Below the pieces are notes generated by a model. That model was not told where the DNA came from. It saw only the letters and a program-made list of their open reading frames with translations, and did not search any database. A program made the translations under genes and the position numbers. Source: an uncultured Acinetobacter sp. (GTDB lineage: Bacteria; Cyanobacteriota; Vampirovibrionia; Gastranaerophilales; Gastranaerophilaceae). From it: 29,595 nucleotides of DNA. Where the stretch lies: positions 1-29,595 of the forward strand of contig CAMORE010000003.1 in assembly GCA_946623365.1 (NCBI GenBank), read 5' to 3'. Shown piece by piece: positions 23,974-29,595 of the stretch (its first letter is position 1; each line of letters opens with the position of its first letter).

Positions 23974-26124
23974 TTATTGTCCGATAGGAGCTGTTTGCAC
24001 AGGAATTGGTGCAAAATTATTTGATTGAGGTTCAACTCTTTCAATCGGAACCTCAATAGTGTGAGCTTCCTTCTTATTTAATTGTATAGATTCTGATTTT
24101 AATGGAAAGGGTTTAATAATGGGAGGAACAGGCGCACCACTTTTTAGTTGTTCTTCTGTTTTCATTGTTTCATCTGCTTTTTCATCTTCAGCTTTCTGAA
24201 TGTCTGCTCCTTGCGGAATAACTGAAACGCTAGACGCTTTAAACGGATTTAATACAACTTCCGGATATTCAAAATCAGAATTTCCATATGGTTGAGTTGC
24301 AACTAACATAACATCATGCCAAATTTTTGCGGGAATAGTTCCTCCTGTGATTCCTCCCATTTGCGAATTATCATCATTACCAACCCAAACACCGGTTACT
24401 ACGTCAGGCGTAAAGCCTATAAAATAAGCATCCTTACTGTCATCGGTTGTACCTGTTTTACCTGCGGCAGGTTTACCTATGTTAGCGGCTCTTCCCGTAC
24501 CGTTTGTTATAACCGTTTTCATAATTGTAGTCATTGTAGCGGCAGTATTTATATTCAAAACCTTGCTTGTTCTTGCTTTCTTTGCTTCATAAAGAATTGT
24601 TCCTCTGGAGGATTCAACTCTTTCTATTGCGTATGGATCTACTTTATATCCGCCATTAGCAAAAACTCCGAATGCACGAGTCATTTCAAATAATTTAACA
24701 CTGTTTGAACCGAGTGCAATCGTATAATCATAAGGAATCGGCGTTGTTATACCCATTACCCTTGCAAGCTGGATAACAGGTCTGACTCCGATTTCATCCA
24801 TCAAACGGGCTGCACACACATTTGATGATACCATTAATGCTGTATATAGAGGAATTTTCCCTCTGTACTTGTTCCCGTAATTTTTAGGAGTCCAATTGCC
24901 TAATTTTACAGGTAAATCCTCTATCATATCATTGGGAGAAAATCCTTTTTCAATCGCTGCAGTATAAATAAAAGGTTTAAAAGCGGAACCTGACGGACGT
25001 TGAGATTGTGATACTCTGTCATATTGACTCTTAGTATAATCTTTACCGCCTGCATATACAAGAATTCTTCCGTCTATAGGGCTAAACGAGAATACAGCAG
25101 CCTGATTTTTATCTTGTTTCATACCCCAAGCATTAAGATTTGATAAAATTGCTTCGTTAGCTTTTATTTGAGCATTATAATCAAGTGTTGTAACAACTTT
25201 CAAACCGCCATTTACAATTTCGTCTTCCGAAAATCCGAGTTTTTGAAGTTCTTTCATCACATAATCGCAAAAATACGGAGCTTTATTGGTGGCATACATT
25301 ACGGGCATTGTTGAAAGTGTGATTTTTGCTTTCTTTGCATTTTCATAAGTTTTTTTGTCAATGTATTTCATCTTGTACATTCTCAAAAGAACCTGATTTC
25401 TGCGTTTTTCTGCAAGCTTAATATTATTGTATGGTGAGTATACAGAAGGTGCTTGCGGTAGTCCTGCAATTAATGCCATCTCAGGAAGAGTTAATTGATT
25501 AAGATTTTTATTAAAATATATTTTAGCAGCACCCTTTACGCCATATGCACCTGAGCCTAAATAAACGTTATTTAAGTACATTTCTAAAATTTTATCTTTA
25601 GAAATAGTTTTTTCTATTTGTGAAGCAACTTGAAGCTCTTTAATTTTTCTTGTAAATGTTCTTTCATTAGATAAAAACAGTATTCTTGAAAGCTGCTGTG
25701 TTATTGTACTTGCCCCTTGAACAACATGACCCGCCAGAATATTTGCTATCATTGAACGAACAAGACCTAATAAATCGTAACCCTGATGTTTATAAAAATT
25801 TTTATCTTCTGTGGCAATAAGAGCTTTTACCAACTGTTCCGGAACTTCACTCAATTGAACATTAGAATAAGTATATGCGGCAAAGGTTTTAATAACCTCA
25901 CCGTCGCCGGCACAGAATGTTGTAACTATATTGGGCTTTAGAGTATTAAGATTTTTAATTGGAGGAAGTGATATTAAATAGAGTTTTAATGCTATCATTC
26001 CTGCAAGTAAAATTCCTATGCAAAAAACAGCAACATATAAAGCAAAGGATAATAAAGGATTATCAATACTAATTCTTCCTTTATACCCACGTTTTCTATT
26101 TCTCGGAACACTGTAATTTCCCAT
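23974..26124 (-). CDS. Penicillin-binding protein 1A (class A, bifunctional)
   Basis: A 716-aa protein with an N-terminal membrane helix at about 27-50. The glycosyltransferase domain (GT51) has ATEDKNFYKHQG (104-115, catalytic Glu106) and GASTITQQL (137-145). The transpeptidase domain has SAFK (380-383), SSN (433-435) and KTGTT (556-560). It polymerises and cross-links peptidoglycan in the periplasm. The C-terminal about 100 residues are Pro/Glu/Lys-rich and disordered (PPIIKPF, VPIERVEPQ), perhaps binding a regulator or the wall. AGGAG precedes the ATG by 6 nt. It diverges from the YkgJ-like gene. Whether it is mrcA- or ponA-like is not decided. Confidence 0.95.
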   Translation of the reverse strand: MGNYSVPRNRKRGYKGRISIDNPLLSFALYVAVFCIGILLAGMIALKLYLISLPPIKNLNTLKPNIVTTFCAGDGEVIKTFAAYTYSNVQLSEVPEQLVKALIATEDKNFYKHQGYDLLGLVRSMIANILAGHVVQGASTITQQLSRILFLSNERTFTRKIKELQVASQIEKTISKDKILEMYLNNVYLGSGAYGVKGAAKIYFNKNLNQLTLPEMALIAGLPQAPSVYSPYNNIKLAEKRRNQVLLRMYKMKYIDKKTYENAKKAKITLSTMPVMYATNKAPYFCDYVMKELQKLGFSEDEIVNGGLKVVTTLDYNAQIKANEAILSNLNAWGMKQDKNQAAVFSFSPIDGRILVYAGGKDYTKSQYDRVSQSQRPSGSAFKPFIYTAAIEKGFSPNDMIEDLPVKLGNWTPKNYGNKYRGKIPLYTALMVSSNVCAARLMDEIGVRPVIQLARVMGITTPIPYDYTIALGSNSVKLFEMTRAFGVFANGGYKVDPYAIERVESSRGTILYEAKKARTSKVLNINTAATMTTIMKTVITNGTGRAANIGKPAAGKTGTTDDSKDAYFIGFTPDVVTGVWVGNDDNSQMGGITGGTIPAKIWHDVMLVATQPYGNSDFEYPEVVLNPFKASSVSVIPQGADIQKAEDEKADETMKTEEQLKSGAPVPPIIKPFPLKSESIQLNKKEAHTIEVPIERVEPQSNNFAPIPVQTAPIGQ

Positions 26125-26152
26125 ATATTACTCCTAAGTACGTTCTCTCTGA

Positions 26153-26182
26153 TTGACCTGCGGTTAAAAAATATAGTATATT
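26153..26182 (+). promoter_or_regulatory. Candidate promoter of the YkgJ-like gene
   Basis: TTGACC (26153-26158), an 18-bp spacer, then TATATT (26177-26182). A 10-bp inverted repeat (AAAATATAGT 26168-26177 with ACTATATTTT 26187-26196) overlaps the -10 and could be an operator. Confidence 0.4.
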
Positions 26183-26233
26183 ATTAACTATATTTTACCA
26201 GATAAATATTTTTAGAGGAATTTTATTTTTCTT

Positions 26234-26632
26234 ATGTTAAGTTTCTTGACGATTTTAAAAAATGAAATCTTATCTTACTTTGTGCCGGAAAAAATGGAAT
26301 ACAAGATTACGGGTAAATGTCTTAAGTGCGGTAAATGCTGCAGGTATATGTATGCTTTTGATACATATACAACAACGGATTTTAAAATTATGCAATTTTT
26401 ATTTCCCGCATATAAAAGATTTTACATAAGGGGAAAAGATGAAGACGGAAATTTAATATTTGCTTGTAAATATGTAACAGAAGAAGGATTGTGTTCTGTT
26501 TATGATAAAAGACTTAAAATGTGCAGAAATTATCCTGCAAAAAAAATCAGCTACCCCGGCAAGCTTCATAAGGGTTGTGGTTATACTGTAGAAGATAAAA
26601 GTTTTGAAAGTTATATGAAGAAAAACCGGTAA
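26234..26632 (+). CDS. YkgJ-family Cys-cluster protein (zinc or iron binding)
   Basis: A 132-aa cytosolic protein with CLKCGKCC (C29, C32, C35, C36), a middle FACKY, then GLCSVYDKRLKMCRNYP and KGCGY. This is the eight-cysteine pattern of the YkgJ/CxxCxxCC family, members of which are predicted to hold Zn or an Fe-S cluster; biochemical function is unknown. A GAGG stands 14 nt from the ATG at 26234, a long distance. An alternative ATG at 26294 would begin just before the cluster (MEYKITGKCLKCG). It diverges from PBP1A. Confidence 0.82.
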   Translation: MLSFLTILKNEILSYFVPEKMEYKITGKCLKCGKCCRYMYAFDTYTTTDFKIMQFLFPAYKRFYIRGKDEDGNLIFACKYVTEEGLCSVYDKRLKMCRNYPAKKISYPGKLHKGCGYTVEDKSFESYMKKNR

Positions 26633-26668
26633 AGATGACTGTTTGGTCATCCTCATAAAACAGAATGA

Positions 26669-27502
26669 TTAGGAATGCTCTATCAAACGTCCGTATATTA
26701 CTCTATCTATGCCGGATAAATCTTTAATTATATGCACATCTTCAAAGTACTCACTCATAAAAGCTTTAACAGATTCTGCTTCTCCTATTCCGAGTTCAAA
26801 AATTAATCTGCCGTTTGTTTTTAGATAATTTGGTGCTTCCGAGACAATTTTTCTGTACAGTTGAAGCCCGTTTTCTTCCGCAAATAATGCAATTTGAGGT
26901 TCGTGTTTCAACTCGGGTTCTAAATCGGTTCCAACAGGAATATAAGGAGGGTTTGATATTATCATGTCAAATTTTTCATCATCTCTAATTTTAGAGAACA
27001 GGTCTGATTTTCTAAAAACAGCACGATTATTAATACCCAGTCTTGTAACATTATCAAGCGCAATTCTCAGAGCATCTGAGGAAATATCAACACCCAAAAC
27101 CACTGCATCCGTACGATTTGCGAGGGTACATGCAATGCAGCCGGAGCCTGTTCCGATATCTAAGACGTTTTTTAATTTTTCATCTTTAATCAAATCAATT
27201 GCTTTTGTGACAAGTATTTCTGTTTCACTTCTGGGAATCAGAACATCGGGAGTTACCTTAAAAAACTCACCCATAAAATATGATTCACCAATAATGTACT
27301 GTACGGGTGTTCTGTCGGCTAATCTGGCTTGAACTTTCAGTTTTACAAGTTCCAGTTCCTGTTCGGTTAATTTCCGCCCCAAAATTTCATCTTTTTCGGA
27401 ATAATTGCAAAAATGTTCAAGAAGCATTTTTACTTCCCTCTTTGCTTCACGTTCTTCAATACCGGAATCAATTAACATTTTTATAATCGTCTGAATGTTC
27501 AT
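26669..27502 (-). CDS. prmC: Peptide chain release factor N5-glutamine methyltransferase
   Basis: A 277-aa enzyme of normal length. The N-terminal helical domain ends with LIPRSETE (88-95), then come SAM motif I DIGTGSG (115-121) and the hallmark NPPYIP (184-189). It methylates the GGQ glutamine of RF1 and RF2 with S-adenosylmethionine, which raises release efficiency. The start overlaps the end of the upstream unknown gene by 35 bp, in a different frame, so translation may be coupled. prmC usually accompanies prfA, which is not present here. Confidence 0.95.
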   Translation of the reverse strand: MNIQTIIKMLIDSGIEEREAKREVKMLLEHFCNYSEKDEILGRKLTEQELELVKLKVQARLADRTPVQYIIGESYFMGEFFKVTPDVLIPRSETEILVTKAIDLIKDEKLKNVLDIGTGSGCIACTLANRTDAVVLGVDISSDALRIALDNVTRLGINNRAVFRKSDLFSKIRDDEKFDMIISNPPYIPVGTDLEPELKHEPQIALFAEENGLQLYRKIVSEAPNYLKTNGRLIFELGIGEAESVKAFMSEYFEDVHIIKDLSGIDRVIYGRLIEHS

Positions 27503-27974
27503 CCAAAATTCTTTCTATTTCATTTTTTAAATCAAGTTTTGATAAATCATTTGTATCTTTTTTTTCTACACAGTATTTTTTGCATAATTTATCATAATAG
27601 TAAAGCTGTTTTTTGGTAGGCTTTTCTTTTGACATTTTAGCTTCTTGTAAAAATTTTCTTTTTTTCTTTTCAAATTCTTTTTGTGCTTCAATTATAGGTT
27701 TTTGTTTTTCTTTATATTGATAATACTTGCAGCATTCTTTTATAAAATCTTCGGTATCTTTTAAAAACTCTATATCATCAATTACATTCTCTAAAAAAGG
27801 AAAACGGGAAGCATTAAGCTCTAAATAGTATTTTTCATCTTCAATAAACTTTTTTAAAATTTCATCAGCTCCCAAGCTTAAATTTTGTTTTGTTAACGCT
27901 CGCAAGAAATTACAAACAGCACTTTTTTGTGTCTTATCAAAAGAAGAATAAATACGGTTTTTTATCTGATACAT
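27468..27974 (-). CDS. Charged hypothetical protein (168 aa) coupled to prmC
   Basis: Unrecognised. Rich in Lys, Glu, Tyr and Asp, predicted helical, without signal or membrane helices. It has KECCKYYQYKEK near residue 80 and PTKKQLYYYDKLCKKYC near residue 120; the four scattered cysteines in the latter half do not form an obvious metal motif. The ATG has no good ribosome site. A TAAAAT box lies 8 nt upstream, so this may also have a very short leader. The 35-bp overlap with prmC suggests a joint transcript. A role in translation is only guilt by association. Confidence 0.6.
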   Translation of the reverse strand: MYQIKNRIYSSFDKTQKSAVCNFLRALTKQNLSLGADEILKKFIEDEKYYLELNASRFPFLENVIDDIEFLKDTEDFIKECCKYYQYKEKQKPIIEAQKEFEKKKRKFLQEAKMSKEKPTKKQLYYYDKLCKKYCVEKKDTNDLSKLDLKNEIERILDEHSDDYKNVN

Positions 27975-28050
27975 AATGAGTTATTTTATCATATAAAAAG
28001 TCATTTATATAGTAATTTGCAAATCTTAATTAAAGTGTTATACTTATTCT

Positions 28051-28289
28051 ATTAGTATAGACGCAGAGTGTATATATATAAAAATAAAAGGAGAGAAAAT
28101 GAAGAAATTCGGGTTCACTTTAGCAGAAGTTTTGATAACACTGGGTATTATCGGCGTGGTTGCAGCGGTAACTATGCCGACACTTATATCAAATACAAAA
28201 TATAAACAAGTCGGAACCAGACTTGCAAAATTTCATAACAACTTAGAAAATGCAGCAAGAGCTTATGTTGCAGCTAACGGAGATTTCTC
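28051..28289 (+). repeat. Direct repeat copy 1: promoter, ribosome site and pilin 5' end
   Basis: Nearly identical to 28881-29117 except for one TA unit in the leader and a few substitutions near the end. It covers TAGTATAGACGCAGAGTG, the leader, AAAAGGAG and about 63 codons. Confidence 0.9.
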
Positions 28290-28788
28290 GGTAAAAGATT
28301 CGGACAAAAGACAAGAAGCATTAAGTGACTTTTTTAACAACAGCTTTATCTATAAAGAAACTTATAAAGGTGGAGTCGCAACTTCGGATAATAGTATTCA
28401 AAAAAGTGCAATAACAATGGGTTCAAGTGTTATGTATGGGAATCTATGCGATAAAAATTGTGGTGTATTAAAAGACGATTCTTCTATAGGATATTGGCCT
28501 ACAGGTTCTATGGATACGACTAAATATCCGGCTGAAAAATATGGAGAAGCAGTTGCAAGAGTTTACTTTTCTCCAAATGTAACCGGACTGCCTGAAAAAG
28601 CAAGAAAAGTGTATGTGTATGCAATTTCTTCAAAAGGTATAGTTGTCCCTGCTACGGGTGATGATTGTCTTGATAAAGCGCACAATAAAAATTATATTAT
28701 TGATGCTTCCTGGTATAAATCCGGCGGTGTTTGTTACAAGAATGGAAGCTCTTCGTCACAACCACAACAGCAAGACCCTGAATCATAG
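28099..28788 (+). CDS. Type IV pilin-like / pseudopilin protein, copy 1
   Basis: A 229-aa protein with a prepilin leader: basic MKKFG, cleavage before F6, and Glu10 at mature position 5, then the hydrophobic spine LAEVLITLGIIGVVAAVTM. The rest is a globular C-terminal domain with DDSSIGYWP, VYFSPNVTGLPE and SWYKSGGVC, and several Cys that may pair in disulfides. It is thus expected to be exported by the type II/IV machinery and form or decorate a fibre. AAGGAG precedes the ATG. A tandem paralogue starts at 28927 with almost identical 5' DNA. The C-terminus is Ser/Gln-rich (SSSSQPQQQDPES). Which pilus or secretion system uses it is not known. Confidence 0.9.
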   Translation: MKKFGFTLAEVLITLGIIGVVAAVTMPTLISNTKYKQVGTRLAKFHNNLENAARAYVAANGDFSVKDSDKRQEALSDFFNNSFIYKETYKGGVATSDNSIQKSAITMGSSVMYGNLCDKNCGVLKDDSSIGYWPTGSMDTTKYPAEKYGEAVARVYFSPNVTGLPEKARKVYVYAISSKGIVVPATGDDCLDKAHNKNYIIDASWYKSGGVCYKNGSSSSQPQQQDPES

Positions 28789-28809
28789 TCGGAAGCCAAT
28801 AGCCAGTAG

Positions 28810-28826
28810 GTTGGGTGAAACCCAAC
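28810..28826. terminator. Hairpin GTTGGGT-GAA-ACCCAAC between the pilin genes
   Basis: A perfect 7-bp stem with a 3-nt loop, 22 bp after the first pilin gene. It is followed by AAAAA on the + strand, so the T-run is on the minus side. Nearby AGCCAATAG occurs twice (about 28795 and 28833). It resembles GTAGGTTGGGT...ACCCAACA intergenic repeats that I recall from cyanobacteria. Confidence 0.4.
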
Positions 28827-28880
28827 AAAAACAGCCAATAGGTCGGGTTTTAACATGACAAAAACAAATTCATTTATAAA

Positions 28881-29117
28881 ATTAGTATAGACGCAGAGTG
28901 TATATATAAAAATAAAAGGAGAGAAAATGAAGAAATTCGGGTTCACTTTAGCAGAAGTTTTGATAACACTGGGTATTATCGGCGTGGTTGCAGCGGTAAC
29001 TATGCCGACACTTATATCAAATACAAAATATAAACAAGTCGGAACAAGACTTGCAAAATTTCATAACAACTTAGAAAATGCAGCAAGGTCATATGTTGCA
29101 GCTAACGGAGATTTCTC
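28881..29117 (+). repeat. Direct repeat copy 2: promoter, ribosome site and pilin 5' end
   Basis: Second copy of the roughly 238-bp repeat at 28051-28289, 830 bp downstream. Similarity starts at ATTAGTATAGACG and fades at the codons after GDFS. Confidence 0.9.
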
Positions 29118-29595
29118 AGAAAAAGATTACGACAAGAGAAAAAGTAGTCTTAATGACTTTTTTAATAACAGTTTTGCATATAAATCAACCTATAACCATG
29201 GAGTTCAAACCAAAGATAATTATATTGATATAGGTCCAGCGATAGCAAATACTAAAAATACCAATTTTTATAAGAATTTATGTATAGACTATATTCCGGG
29301 TTATAATAGTTGCGGTATATTAAATGATGATTCATCAATAGGATATTATCCTGTTACGTTGACGTGGTCTATCGATAGTACTAAATATCCTGCTGAAAAA
29401 TACGGAAAAGCTATAGCACCAGTTTACTTTTCTCCAAATGTAAGGGGTTTGCCTGAAAATGCAAAAAAAATGTATGTATTTATGATGACTTCAAAAGGGA
29501 TAGTTGTACCTGCAGATAAGGATTCTTGTCTTAGCAACGCATTCAAAGAAAATTATGTAATGAAATCTTCTTGGTACAAATCCGGCGGTGCTTGT
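28927..29595 (+). CDS. Type IV pilin-like / pseudopilin protein, copy 2 (3' end cut by window)
   Basis: An open frame of 223 codons to the window edge. The first about 53 residues equal copy 1, including the prepilin leader and Glu at mature position 5. After NGDFS the two diverge, with an insert and different loops around residues 85-120 (YNHGVQTKDNYIDIG, YIPGYNSCG). The C-terminal core is again similar (VYFSPNVRGLPE, KGIVVPAD, SSWYKSGGAC). An invariant export/assembly segment thus joins a varied globular domain. AAGGAG precedes the ATG. No stop codon is within the window. Confidence 0.9.
   Translation, partial: MKKFGFTLAEVLITLGIIGVVAAVTMPTLISNTKYKQVGTRLAKFHNNLENAARSYVAANGDFSEKDYDKRKSSLNDFFNNSFAYKSTYNHGVQTKDNYIDIGPAIANTKNTNFYKNLCIDYIPGYNSCGILNDDSSIGYYPVTLTWSIDSTKYPAEKYGKAIAPVYFSPNVRGLPENAKKMYVFMMTSKGIVVPADKDSCLSNAFKENYVMKSSWYKSGGAC

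Noticed and set aside
24316..24693. 125-aa cysteine-rich frame on the + strand
   Set aside because: Entirely antisense to the PBP1A transpeptidase domain with clear motifs; no ribosome site. A shadow of the real gene, as are the long + strand frames inside dnaK and smc.
1..29595. CRISPR arrays, insertion sequences, prophage or tRNA genes
   Set aside because: No regularly spaced repeats, no transposase, integrase or phage structural genes, and no tRNA-like cloverleaf was recognised by eye; a dedicated tRNA scan could still find one.

Overview
The window looks like a chromosomal segment of a low-GC bacterium with a Gram-negative-type envelope. I think it is most likely an uncultured gut Gastranaerophilales (Melainabacteria/Vampirovibrionia). 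That placement is inference, based on recalled resemblance: pilin-like proteins starting MKKFGFTLAEVLITLGIIGVV, a MAF/DUF115 protein, meso-DAP-type MurE and very AT-rich spacers. No rRNA or recognisable tRNA is present, so taxonomy cannot be fixed from this window.

Layout. 1-1983: the end-truncated uridine-kinase/PRK-like gene (-), diverging from a HAD-family protein with a C-terminal membrane helix (+). 2031-4375: dtd coupled (TAATG) to an upstream MAF/DUF115 glycosylation-type gene (-). 4419-6723: an accessory-looking island of small genes. It holds a 94-aa unknown, a broken copy of a tiny gene, two XRE regulators, a 190-aa EF-hand-like unknown, and a 54-aa gene whose last 14 residues nearly copy the DnaK C-terminus. 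6779-10266: dnaK and an HELGH metallopeptidase (-). 10267-10652: a gene-free stretch with inverted repeats and a candidate small RNA. 10653-15253: a secreted small Cys protein (+), a DxD glycosyltransferase and smc (-). 15416-20422: a cell-wall group on the minus strand, FtsI-like PBP, murE, a short NagA-like deacetylase, preceded by a degenerate metallophosphoesterase. 20532-23971: an 84-aa unknown, a sugar-nucleotide epimerase, an MFS transporter and a GT8 glycosyltransferase. 23974-27974: PBP1A, a YkgJ-type Cys-cluster protein, prmC and an unknown charged protein. 28099-29595: two tandem pilin-like genes, the second cut by the window edge.

Working together: FtsI, MurE, PBP1A and perhaps the NagA-like enzyme serve peptidoglycan synthesis and amino-sugar turnover. 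The epimerase, the two glycosyltransferases and the MAF-like protein point to surface glycans or glycoproteins. Smc, Dtd, PrmC and DnaK are housekeeping genes.

The most unusual finding is the 54-aa gene at 6204-6368. It joins a hydrophobic N-terminus to a DnaK-like tail (12 of 14 residues, 39 of 45 nt, all differences transitions). It has a canonical promoter facing that of an XRE gene and its own terminator, and it has a nonsense-broken relative 1.4 kb away next to another XRE gene. Also notable are a candidate small RNA near 10385-10467, matched palindromes before two small genes, and a TGNTATGAT-N6-ATG arrangement suggesting leaderless transcripts.
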